Shown: positions 24,309-34,919 of the stretch, one piece after another
Position numbering within the stretch: position 1 is the stretch's first letter
Layout of the letters: every line of letters starts with the position of its first letter
Assembly: GCA_029891345.1 (NCBI GenBank)
Contig: CM057009.1
Coordinates: forward strand, 301,359,466-301,423,465
Reading direction: 5' to 3'
Source of the DNA: Dryococelus australis
Lineage: Eukaryota > Arthropoda > Insecta > Phasmatodea > Phasmatidae
Length of the DNA: 64,000 bases
The notes under the pieces: generated by a model
What the model was told of the DNA's origin: nothing
The model's input: only the letters and a program-made list of their open reading frames with translations
Database searches by the model: none
Translations under genes and position numbers: made by a program

Positions 24309-24640
24309 GGTACAGACAGACATATTTTGTGAACAAGAAGGTGATCACCAAAAGGTGAACGAGATGGTGATCACCCTCTTGTATTCAAGTCCTATGTACA
24401 TGCTGTACACACAGTAGTACCTGAATGTTGCTGCATGCCAGTCACTCATTTCCACCGCAACACACAAAGATTTTACAGACCTAACAAATCACTAATATAG
24501 AATTAAAATCTGTTTTCTACTCTCAAATTAACAACATCAGCATAAATAAATGTATGGTAAATACAAAAATGTATAAAACGCAAATGTAAAGAAACTAGTT
24601 GCACAAGAAGGTGAACAAAAAATAGACTAGTCTCTAAAGG
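24309..24640 (+). repeat. repeat units A1 and B1 (intact junction)
   Basis: A1 (24309-24465) recurs as A2 at 24641-24787, sharing TGTGAACAAG(A/G)AGGTGA, CATGTACAT and TGCCAGT(C/T)ACT. B1 (24466-24640) recurs as B2 at 25796-25969, sharing AAAGATTTTACA and AGAATTAAAAT. The order A-B-A-[insert]-B implies a tandem duplication of A-B followed by an insertion into the second unit. The A1/B1 junction is the empty site. Confidence 0.8.
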
Positions 24641-24787
24641 CTGATGCAGATGGACATCTTTTGTGAACAAGGAGGTGAACAAGAAGGTGAAAACACTCTC
24701 TTGTTTCAAGTTCCATGTACATACTGTGCACACAGTGGTAGTACGTGAATGTTGCAGCATGCCAGTTACTTATATCCACCACACACT
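24641..24787 (+). repeat. repeat unit A2
   Basis: Second copy of the about 150-bp unit A, ending where the 24789-25777 insertion begins. Confidence 0.8.
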
Positions 24788-25299
24788 AAATCTGAATCAG
24801 TGAGAATTTCACAGTTTCAATCAGTCAAATGTATCTGACTGATACAACAGTCACTTCAGTGAATTCAACTGATTGGAACCAGTGACAAAATTCCACATTT
24901 CATTCACCGATTAATTCAGTGACATTTCCCACTAATTCGTCAGTGATTTTTTGCCAATGTTGTCTCAGTGGTTTATTTTTTGACTTATGTATAAGTGAAA
25001 CATCTAAGCAACTTGCTGCGTCTCTATTTTTGAATGATGTATCAGTGAAACTGCATGTAAAAATGACAGTCGAACAACGTTTAAAAATGGTAGTTAAACA
25101 ACGTATATCATATGAAGTAACAAAGAATAAACAAATAAAACCAATACAAAATACTTTTCTAAAATGTGATTCGTCTTTCAAAACGCCATTTTACGAGGTT
25201 AAATGAACACTCAGATTTTCATTCCGTTTCCATGCAATTGTCACAGTGCTTTGTTTGAAGGTATAAAATTGCATATACTGTGGCATAAAGGGTGCACAC

Positions 25300-25319
25300 A
25301 TATATATATATATATATAT
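25300..25319. repeat. (TA)n microsatellite
   Basis: About ten TA units inside the hAT-like insertion. Confidence 0.95.
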
Positions 25320-25439
25320 CATTTGTTGTAACAATCCTAACGGTACCAATCAAACTGAAAATGAAAAGTAAGAGCATACAACTTCAAACCATACGTTTTC
25401 GCAACAAAACTATATAACATATATTTTTCTCTCATTATT

Positions 25440-25520
25440 CCAAGTTGGCGTGGTAGCTCAGGTGGCAAGGCAATGATTGAAGGGTGTGCGAGTTCAATCT
25501 CAGCCGCCCGCGGGAATTTA
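25440..25520 (+). repeat. tRNA-derived SINE head nested in the hAT-like insertion
   Basis: TGGTAGCTCAGGTGGCAAGG is a good A box/D-arm, and GCGAGTTCAATCTCAG is a B box/T-arm. The bases between are shorter than in a tRNA, so part of the anticodon arm is lost. An AT-rich tail follows. Confidence 0.6.
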
Positions 25521-25795
25521 TTTTTACTTGATTAACTATGGTAAACGATTGTAAATTATAAACTATAGTAAATATGTTTATTTCATGTAATTATTTGTCT
25601 ACATTCAATAAAAGCAATATTTAATTCACCACTGCAGTCTACCGTCACTAATTCAATCGATGAAATTTTTTCACTGAAACAATAAGAGGTTTTCCAGAGA
25701 TTCTAAGTGGAGCCATATTCACTGATTAGAGTAGATGAATATCACTGCAAATAAGTGGTTTCCTACTGATTCAAATTCAAAGTGCATAACATGTA

Positions 25796-25969
25796 AAGAT
25801 TTTACAAGCGAAACCACTCACTAATACAGAATTAAAATGTGTTTTATATTCTCAGAATAACAATTTCAGCCTAAATAAATGTACGGGAAGTATATAAACA
25901 TATAAAATGTCAATGTAAACAAACTAATTGCACAAGAATGTGAACAAAAAATAGAACAGTCTCTAAATG
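25796..25969 (+). repeat. repeat unit B2
   Basis: Second copy of unit B, split from A2 by the inserted element. Confidence 0.8.
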
Positions 25970-27779
25970 ATTATATGCTAGCACGCAACCCCTTGCATGC
26001 AAGCTACTTGCAATCAAGTTAGCCAGTCACACGATGCAAGTTGACTTGAACAAGAAGTGAGTACAACTTTTTGTACAAGAAAGTGAACCATATGTAAGAG
26101 GCTTTTTGATAAACAGTGGACTGAGTTATTTGTGCATCTAAAATCTACGAATGTGAGAAATCAAAGTACGGCCATTATTGTGCTGTATTTTTGGTGTTTC
26201 ATGTATAAATGCTCCTGTAGGAGTGTTTATGCTAAATAACGATGTGTAGACTCCTGAAAAGAATAAAATCTCGCTGCATGCTCTGAAGGTTATACTGATG
26301 AGCAAAATAAATTTCACACAGACCTGTGCTGGATTCCATGATTTCCAGAAATCAAATATCCACTTGCACAAACAAATTTTTCATCAAATTAAACGTAGTA
26401 GGGTTAACATTTAAGTATTATAAATGACTCAATAATATAAATTAACTTTGCGAACCGATGCAAAAAATGTAGTTGGTTTTGCTGTAAAGTGTTTATATTT
26501 CTTTCCTACCAAAGACCTATAAATAGGATTTTTTTTATGTTGTAAAAGTTACAAGATTTTTTTAATGTTATTAACTGTTACAAATTATCAACAATGTACA
26601 ATGAATTCAACCTGTCATGAAAGCTTCACAGATTGGGTGGCCCACGTTGACTTCAGAATTTATGGTAATTTTGTTACTTTATTTTCCATCAAATAATTAG
26701 GTACTGCACATACTATTGAAGGACTGTGGGAATGAAAAACTTTCTAAAATTAATAACTTGTTAAACTATTGGTACCAAAATGGATCTATAAAATATTAAT
26801 TAGTCTTTATTGAAAAAGGAATTATGTGTGGATGTATAACTGGATACCCTAAATTCTATAAACTGCTAAAATATTCCCAGGAAATAGTTAAGATCAAAAT
26901 TTTATAGTTGTTTCATTAATTAATGTCACATAGTAAAGACATAGCACTTTGTTTGTAGAAATTAATTTTAGTAACGATGACAAAGCAGTTCATTTTTAGG
27001 AATAAATTTTGTAATGATGCTTCATTTTAATTTTCTTAATTATGGTCTCCAGAACCGTAAACATCTGTCCATCACAATGAAAATTGTTCATGCTGTGATG
27101 ATTCTGTATTATTTATTACGGTCATAACAATTACACTGACAATTTAATGAAATTTTAATACATAAGAACGTGTTAAACATGTAGATCCTATTACTTATAC
27201 AGAGATAGTTGGTAAGAGTAGTCTACGTTTCTCTAGCAAGAAGTAATAAGGTACCGTAATTTATATTTCAATTTGCATTAAAGCATTTTCGTTAAATAGC
27301 CCAGCATTTAATATTTCAAAAATTGTAGCATTCCATTCCCAGACTGCAAGTGTAACTGAACAGTACCTTAGCGTATGTGTAGGTGCAACATACCAGATTT
27401 TCGGGTTGATCAGAATCTAATATTCAGGCCTACTTACATAATGTCAAAAAAATTCTTATTTAGAGAAATAAATTAATTTTAAAACCTCACTGAAAACACA
27501 CTTTTTAGCTGGTACTAAAGATGAAACCTGTAACGAAAAATACTGATTTGAATTCTCATAACTGTCTTTTTTTTATCAGAATTAACTTTGTCACTAGCCT
27601 CTATTCTTAATCACGGTATTATCCTCAACGAGAATATGTGATTACAGTGTAACACAAAATGTCTAACTGTATTTGCGTTGCATGTTTGTTGTTAGTTATA
27701 CTTACTTTTGAGATGTTTAACATTTACGGGTGAAATAGTTTCTACATCTACATTCAGGATATAACGTTTAATTTTGATC
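25970..27779. other. AT-rich non-coding stretch
   Basis: No protein motif, inverted repeat or tandem array recognised. Frames are all under 80 codons. Confidence 0.5.
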
Positions 27780-28138
27780 TACAAGTAGGGGAAGTTGGGA
27801 CACTGTGTAACATTGCTGATTGCATAGTTACTCTATGGCTATGAGAATTGTTCTTTGGTACACAGTCGTGCCACCAGATGGGTTTGTCTACCATTGTGTT
27901 TGATGGTTCTGTGGACGACTGTTTTGAACGAGCTAAATGAAACTTTGTTTTCACGTATATGAAGTAATTTGTTACTGTTGAATGTTTCCTGTAATTTATT
28001 TGTTGTTTCTTAATGCACGTGGTTCAAAATATTTATATATAATATCTGCTGTATATGTTAGCAAAATGTAGTAAAGCATTTTTATTTAAAGTCTTACAAG
28101 TAAAACACTATGCGCATTTGAAAACAAAATGGCCTGAT

Positions 28139-28164
28139 GGGGCACACTGTAACACTTTGCCCCA
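28139..28164. repeat. subterminal transposase-motif palindrome
   Basis: GGGGCACACTGTAACACTTTGCCCC has GGGGCA/TGCCCC arms and repeats the CACTGTGTAACA part of the left terminal repeat. It is probably an internal transposase-binding site. Confidence 0.5.
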
Positions 28165-28459
28165 TACTTATTGTAGTAACTTAAACTGATTTATAATATA
28201 AACCATTATTATTACTGACAAAAAAATTTTATTTGTGTGTTCATAATTAAATATTAATGGTTGTGTACAGTTGATAATGCAAAGTAAATGGCAAATTTAG
28301 ACTTCCGAAACTTGGGAAAATATACCTTCACAAAATTTACGAAATTTCATTGCTTGGCATGTTAAATAATGGCCACACTATTAAATAATTTTTTTAAATA
28401 TTAACTACTGTATTAAAGGCTGTTGAGTAGACCTTGACTGTGGCAGACACTAGGGCCAC

Positions 28460-29938
28460 ACTCAACATGTTTTGCTTTGCAGGCTCTTGTATTGCAGATA
28501 TGTAAAAAAGAAGAAAGCAAACCCTGAGACAGATGTACAGATGAGGCCCAAATCTAACTGCCGTCATGTGTTCAGTGATGAAGAGGAGGGTCATTTGGTA
28601 ATATATCTCTTGGAATGTGCCAAAATGTGCTATGGGTTGGACACCATTGAAACTCGTCGTCTTGCATAATAAATGGCCATGCACAATGGCATAGACGTTC
28701 CCGAAAATTTGAGAAATTAAAATATGGCTGGAATAGACTGGTTGAATGCATTTTGGAAACGACACTCTAACTTAAGTCTATGAACTCTAGAACCCTGTAG
28801 TTTGTCTAGAGCGACCGCTTTCAATAAGTATAATGTTGGTCTTTTCTTTGACAATTTGGAAACTGTTTTGAAACGTGATACTTCTCTCTCTAATGGTACT
28901 ATTACTGCATTGGATATTGCGAAGGATAATGGTGTAACAGTGATGACTATTCCACCTCACTGTAGTAATTGTACTCAACCATTAGATATTAGTGTCATCA
29001 GGTCATTCAAATCATGGTTGTTGCATCATCCAGGATCCCCCCACCATATATGAAATTACTGAATGTGTGGGAATTGCATTCCAATGTAGCATGTCATCTA
29101 CAAATATATGCTCCGGATTCCTCAAAGCAGGAATATTTCCACTTGACCATGGTATTTTTACAGAAGATTTCATGAGCAGTGCTGTCACTGTCCGTGTAGT
29201 TCCTGGCACATCTAAAGGTTGTACTGAAAATGAAGGTGAAGGTAGACTTGCTACTAGAACTAGAGAACAGATTTCTTCTGATCCGACACAATTAGGCTCT
29301 GCAAATAGAGAAACAATGGAACATGAACCACACTTTTCGGCAGAACACTCATATGCTGCCATTGTCACTCCACAGTTGTTCCGGGGCTATCCAAAAGCTT
29401 CTGACAGAAAAGACACAGTGAGAAAGAGAGGAAAAAGTGGCATAGCAACGGATACACCAATTAAACAAGCTTTTGCTGAATGGGCATGTGAAAAACTGGC
29501 TCAGAAACCAAAAAAGAAGAATCTTGCAACAAAAGTTATTTTTCCTGTGCAATTAGAAACATTAAGTGAAGGTGGTACATTGGTATCTCATAAGGATGAA
29601 GATTCAAACAGTGAAGGTGAAAAAGAGGACAGTCGTTTTGACCAAGAACACCGACCTAGACAAGGTGATTATGTTTTGGTTAAGTTTTAAGGGAAAAGTG
29701 ATGTTCATTATGTCGGGAAACTTAATCAAATGACAATAATGAGGATGACTATGAGATTAGCTACCTCAGGAAAAGCCATAAAACTGAAAAGAAATACCTT
29801 TTACCACAGGAACCTGATGTTGCATCTGTCAATAAAATTGACATTGTTATAACTCTGCCATCACCCCAAAAAATCCCAGGCACAAAAAGACAAAATTCTT
29901 ACCTTTCATTTAGAATCAATTTGGGCAATTGCAATCTA
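28460..29938 (+). pseudogene. pogo-type transposase pseudogene
   Basis: The order is that of a pogo-family DDE transposase. A CENP-B-type HTH piece (28560-28680, DEEEGHLVIYLLECAKMCYG) comes first, then RATAFNKYNVGLFFDNL (28810-28860). NGVTVMTIPPHCSNCTQPLD (28928-28989) follows, which holds the last catalytic-core segment. A basic tail with IATDTPIKQ and DYVLVKF ends the longest intact frame (28992-29690). Beyond the stop, a shifted frame resumes with YEISYLRKSHKTEKKYLLPQ to about 29938. Most of the DDE core, including the first two acidic residues, is deleted between 28740 and 28920. At least three frame breaks make it inactive. Confidence 0.88.
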
Positions 29939-30240
29939 CATTAGCTTTTATTTAACACACCGAGTTATTTTATGTGTGTACCATACCATCTTACAGTATG
30001 CACCATACCATGGTACACTCTACCCCATATTGTAGCACACTATAACACTTCTCAGGCTAAAGAAAATGACATAATTTTAAGTAATTAGACTTAGGTAATG
30101 GCTACCTAAAAAATGTATGGTTTGGAGTAAAGATGTGTATGTTGGGATAAATATAATTTGTACAATTTTATTATAAAATGTAAGTAATATAAATAAAATA
30201 AATTTTTCTGTTACACTGTGCTCTACCCTCCCCTACTCTT

Positions 30241-31099
30241 TACTGAGCCACTGAAAATTTTGTTTATATTCAGAGTTATTAAAGGGACATAGAAAACCTT
30301 TCATAGCCGAACGAAGTTGAATAAATAAAATAACATTGAATGAATAAAATGAAAGATTTTGTATACACTTACAATACTTTTTGTTTGTTTCTCCACTTCT
30401 TCAAATTTTCACCTGTTTTTTTTTTCTTCTAGCTGAAACGTACCTTCCCCCATTTGGAAGAAAAACTATTATTTTTAGCTTTACAGAAAAACACCATGAT
30501 TTCAACACTTCTTGCCAAGCAGCAGAAATATCACATGATAGCCTCCAACACTAAGTACTGGTGCGACATTCTCGACTAACCGAAAAATCTGATAGTTTTA
30601 CGTATGCTGTAATATTGAATGTGGAAAGCATGTCCAGGTTTATGAGTGGTTCCTGCGGTCAGGGACCCCTGGGGTGTAACTAAGTAGCGAGGGTGGTCTC
30701 TCAAGCCGGGATTTCCACTCCTCATCATAGGGACACAGGATGAGAAATGCCTATCTCCATAACAACAGTCTCGACAGTTGTCATGTGATCATCTGTGCTG
30801 TAATAATACGCACTGTAATTCACCCAGCATGTTCATAATAGTATTGAGTGGCTGGTAATATATAGAACATTACTTCCCCTTTTGGTTTTGTGTAATTTTT
30901 ATAAATACTTGGTTTAATTTTAACTTATGTGACCATATCCAAAAATTGCTGACAATTTTAATCATAGAAAGGAAATACTGAATGATAAATAAACTTTAAG
31001 TAAGTAGAAGCAATGAGTTTTATAACCGTTCACTATGTAGAGTTTCATATCTTTACCATTTAGAGTTAAAAAAAAAAAAAAAAAAAAACCATTGTAAAG
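30241..31099. other. AT-rich stretch with a poly-A run
   Basis: A run of about 20 A (31069-31088) follows otherwise unremarkable sequence. No gene seen. Confidence 0.5.
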
Positions 31100-31170
31100 G
31101 TGACACTAAAACAGATATGGGATTGAATTTGTGACACTGCCTCTTAAAAGGCACAGAAGTTGGGTTACCA
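31100..31170 (-). repeat. weak tRNA-like SINE head
   Basis: On the minus strand AGTGGTAACCCAACTTCTGT resembles an A box and AAATTCAATCCCAT a B box. A poly-T run lies beyond its 3' side on that strand. The fold is degenerate. Confidence 0.35.
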
Positions 31171-32600
31171 CTTAATAATAGTTGCTGTGCGTGACTGAAC
31201 ACAAGACAGTGCACTATCTTATTGTACTTCCAGGCAGTGGCTGCCGGCATGAGCTCCACAAAGTCCCCCACCTCTGGCGGGCAAACTAAAAGCATTGAGA
31301 CGTATGGGCCACCTTCCTGCCACTATTGGGTGTAAGTCGCAACAAGGGACAGGCCGTAGCTTTTGAGCAAATACCCCCGCCAGCACCCAGGTGCTCCAGT
31401 TAGGATACAACTCAAAAGTATCTCTCTCCCTTGGTTGGATGAGTTACTAGTGGTGGTGGCTCTACCGTTCTATCCCCAGAGATCTAGAACGGACGGCCAT
31501 CGAATCTTGTGTGTGGTGAGATGTACAGATTCTTGATGGGGATTCGCAGTCCTACTCTAGGTCGTACTGGTATACTCAAAACCAGTATCTGCTGACCGTG
31601 CATAACAAGTATTATTCCTAATGGTCAATATGATATACCTCTAGAATAAATACCCTTGGTGAAGGAACAAATCTGTATTTACTAAGAACGTAATAAATAC
31701 AGTGACGCGTGCTATCTCCTAACCAAGCGAATGTGAGTATGGAAGTAACCTACGCTGTACAGGTGTAGGCAACCTGCTTCTAGCTACTCAAGATGACTAG
31801 TGACGTTGACAGCTATGAAAACAACTCAGTTACAGCTAAATATATCAAGGGAAGTCTAGAAGAGACAATTATTACTAAAAGGGGGCTACTACTCTAATAG
31901 CAGTGGGTGTAGTTGCCTCTTCCAGCAAGTAGAGGCGGCTGCTGGTCCAAGAGGAACAGCAGCGGAAGGTGTGTCCAGGATACAGAAGAAGAAGAGCTTC
32001 TGGCAGATGGCAGTGGTTGTCAACAATGAAGCCTCTGGTAACAGCAGGCCACAGAAAAGTTTTTGGTGATGTCCAGGGTAGCAGCCTCTGGTGGCTGCTG
32101 AAGACTGTTGAGTGGTAGATAGCCCCAGCACATGAAGTGAAGGAGCGAGCTACCAACTCAGGAAGAACAACTCGTGAACCCGGTCGTGCACTGACTTATA
32201 CGAGTCCGAAGGATGGGTGCAGTGCCGAGCCGCAGGGGCGGTGTGACATCGCCTCATGATGTTGCTCTCGTGCAAGGCTGTGGTGAAGGGTAGCTACCCT
32301 CTGCCCAGCCGCTTAGCTTCGTGCATAATCGGCCGCGCTTGATTTCGCCCCAAGGCAGTTGACAGCTTGTGGGCACTCAGTGCGGGGGGGGGGGGGGGTC
32401 TTGTCAGCTGGCTTGTGCAACCTTATTTCTCATGTGTTTGTAATTGCACTCCAGGGTCGTGGCAATCCAAGACATCCATGTAATAAGTTGGCGGGGTTTG
32501 ACTCTCCCTTGGGTGAAGTAGGAATACTTGAGTTCGATGAGTTGTAATTGGTGTTGTATAATTTATGGAAGCGACATGCGTCAATGTTATAACTGTAGTT
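31171..32600. repeat. GC-richer dispersed repeat, copy Q
   Basis: Shares ordered anchors with copy P (6.2-7.4 kb): GCTATCTCCTAACCAAG... with GGTGTAGGCAACCTGCTTC (31711-31780), a CTAGAAGAGAC segment, a G run of about 15 (32383-32397), and GAAGCGACATGCGT (32568-32581). It contains no intact ORF. The two minus-strand frames at 31875-32156 have no known domain. Likely the same unclassified element family as P; exact ends unresolved. Confidence 0.5.
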
Positions 32601-34329
32601 GTGTTTGAACGGCTGTGATTATTATTGGAAACTTATCAGATGGGGGTTAGAATCATAAAGGTTTGTAAAAACTCTGCATCTAATGACAGCAAAAATTGTC
32701 ACAAATAAATCAGTCGCAGCAATTTTAACTGAGGGATTGAGTATGGCTCGGCTGACAAAGGAACACCGTATAAAAATATTAATATAAATAAATATTAAAT
32801 TTCACCTAATTTCAGAATTTAAGTTATTATTTAATGTTAATATTTAATGATAAATTGACTTGAATAAGTTGTTTTTAATAACATCTTTAAGCTGTTGGTT
32901 TAAACAAACATTCATTTTGAGGTTATATACAATATTCCTCAGGTTTAATCTGCATCAATTGTTTTCCAGCATTCTTAGCTTTTCTTGTTGGTCCAATGAA
33001 GAATGAACTATCGAGAATCCCCTGTATTTGTATACAACTCAGTATTCTCATTACCTCACTTCTTTTATTGAAACTGTACAATTCATGCAATTCCAGTTTT
33101 CCTAACTGGTACTGGATTTAGCTGTGGATAATATCATTTTCTTAAATGTGTGATTTATTAATTATACTCTTGAATACATTAAAATGAAAAAATGTTAATG
33201 CGACCAACCTACACTAGTTTTTTTATTGGCTTATTTATATGCTACATTTTTTTAAGTGAGCTAATGCCACAGTGTTATCTACACACTCAATTACACTTAT
33301 GATTTTCAAATAACAATTGTTTGACCTTTAAGGAGTTAGACTTGGCACACACACACATGGGGACACAAACATGCGTGCACACACATACACACATACGCAC
33401 ACACACACATACGCGCACACACACACATATATGCACACACAAACACAAAGATTTCTAAATAGGGTTGTAGGAATATTCAGTATACCGAAATAAAAATTTA
33501 AGCTTCCAACTTATTTTCATTTTGGCATGATTTTTGGTTGTCGGAAGATGCAACAAAATGAAAATAATCAATTTTGATGAATATTCAAGTGTTCAATGAA
33601 TGTTCATTTAGTGCACCAGCAAAGAAAATTTTTGTCTGTAAATTACCAAGTTTGTTTTCCTTGTTGTAAAACCAAAATATCAACATATTATGGAAATTTA
33701 AATTTAGGCAAGAACCCCTGTGGTAAATACTCTATATTTGGAATTTTTTGTTTGATTTTGCAACAAATTTTTCTGCGATTAATTTCCCAAAATATTTTGA
33801 AATATGTGAAACTTCCATCGGCAAAATTCCTTCCCCTGAAAGAACCATCAAATATGAGAAAAAGTTGTTTGAAGATTTAAAAACAGCATTATGTTTTAGT
33901 TATACAACGTGATTACGCCACTTTTTTCTTAAAACACATCTAATAACGTCGAACACAAAAAAATAATGCAACATATATACAAATTAGTAACCATTCTGGT
34001 ATTTTTGTTCCATTTTCTTTTGTACATGCCACACATTTAACCTAGTCATTTAACATTCTTCACATAACCCACTAACTGGGTATAATAATAGATGACATTT
34101 TGTCATTTGTGACAATAGGCAAAAATCCATTTATCGGCTCATTATCATCATCAGCGATCAGCATCATGCCAGCCCTAGATGTAGGTGTATAAAGAGCTTG
34201 CATCTCAGCAAACACAAAAGGTATGGGCCAGAATCGGGCAGGTAAAACCTAGCCGACTAACTATGGCCAGCTAATTCTGGCTCGCAGTCATATGCCAGAA
34301 GTGGGCCGATATAAATATTGACTGTTAGC
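32601..34329. other. AT-rich stretch with a (CA)n-rich patch
   Basis: An interrupted CA-rich microsatellite lies at about 33341-33440. No gene recognised. Confidence 0.55.
33341..33440. repeat. interrupted (CA)n microsatellite
   Basis: CACACA runs are broken by CATACG, CGCG and CATGGGG variants, so this is an old, decaying microsatellite. Confidence 0.9.
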
Positions 34330-34407
34330 TAAATGTTTGCAGACAGTGTAAAAAATATCCTGGATTGTAGCAGATAAGACACAAAATGGATACCTCACTG
34401 TTGGCGA

Positions 34408-34693
34408 GCCTGCGGCAGCTGGATGTCGCCATAATGCTGGGCCTGCGACGACTGGATGTCGCCATAATGCTGGGCCTGCGACGACTGGATGTCACCATAA
34501 TGCTGGGCCTGCGATGGCTGAATGTTGCTATGATGCTGGGCTTACGACAGCTGGATGTCGCCATGGCCCGAGCCTGCGATGGCTGGATGTCGCCAAGATG
34601 CCGGGTCTGCAACGGCTGGATGTCGCCACGGTGCCGGGTCTTTGGCAGCTTGATATTGCAATGGTGCCGGGTCTGTGGCGGTATGATGTCCAG
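34408..34693 (+). repeat. 33-bp minisatellite, open on both strands
   Basis: Nearly nine tandem units of consensus GCCTGCGACGACTGGATGTC + GCCATAATGCTGG. The first three are almost identical and the last ones diverged. One unit is 32 bp. Because 33 is a multiple of three, long frames stay open: plus 34386-34700 with LRRLDVAIMLG repeats, and minus 34325-34717 with RRPSIMATSS repeats. Nothing beyond the repeat supports a real protein, and the open frames are probably a by-product of the unit length. The block is much more GC-rich than its flanks. Confidence 0.93.
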
Positions 34694-34828
34694 CAAATAA
34701 GCAGTATGACCATGCAAAAAACCTTTACTTTTTTTTATGTAAAATTTGAGTAATTGTTATTTCCTCTTTACTTATATTCATTTAATTTATTTTCAACACG
34801 TTATGTGATATGAAAATCTTTTGCTTGT

Positions 34829-34906
34829 CGAGTGCAGGATCCGAACCTAAGGACCTTGAGTTGACAGCCCAGCATGCTAACCTATACTCCATGGAGTAAT
34901 TTATTG
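34829..34906 (-). repeat. tRNA-derived SINE head
   Basis: On the minus strand TATAGGTTAGCATGCTGGGC is an A box/D-arm and TTAGGTTCGGATCCTGC a B box/T-arm, with tRNA-like spacing. It lies 14 bp from the Tigger element at 34920. Confidence 0.6.
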
Positions 34907-34919
34907 ATTCCATCCATTA

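Larger units (their letters stand above)
24789..25777. mobile_element. hAT-like non-autonomous insertion with TCAGTG-rich ends
   Basis: About 0.99 kb separates A2 from B2. Its ends are inverted: AATCTGAATCAGTG on the left and AATTTGAATCAGTA (reverse complement) on the right. The outer 200 bases carry many TCAGTGA/ACTGATT motifs in both orientations, as in subterminal transposase-binding repeats of hAT-type elements. No clear target duplication remains. A 95-codon plus frame (24919-25206) and an opposite 93-codon frame show no known domain. A (TA)n tract (25300-25319) and a SINE sit inside. Confidence 0.65.
27782..30240 (+). mobile_element. pogo/Tigger-type DNA transposon, broken
   Basis: Inverted ends GTAGGGGAAGTTGGGACACT (left) and GTAGGGGAGGGTAGAGCACA (reverse complement of right) bracket about 2.46 kb and a transposase remnant. 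TA lies next to both ends (27780-27781 and 30241-30242), as expected for pogo elements. Subterminal copies of the same motif occur at 28139-28164 (GGGGCACACTGTAACA) and about 30008-30047. The transposase is internally deleted and shifted, so the copy cannot move by itself. Confidence 0.85.

Noticed and set aside
25440..25520. functional tRNA gene
   Set aside because: Good A and B boxes, but the anticodon arm is too short and there is no paired acceptor stem; a SINE head is the better reading.
28394..28765. 123-codon minus-strand frame
   Set aside because: Lies antisense to the pogo transposase remnant and has no similarity to known proteins.
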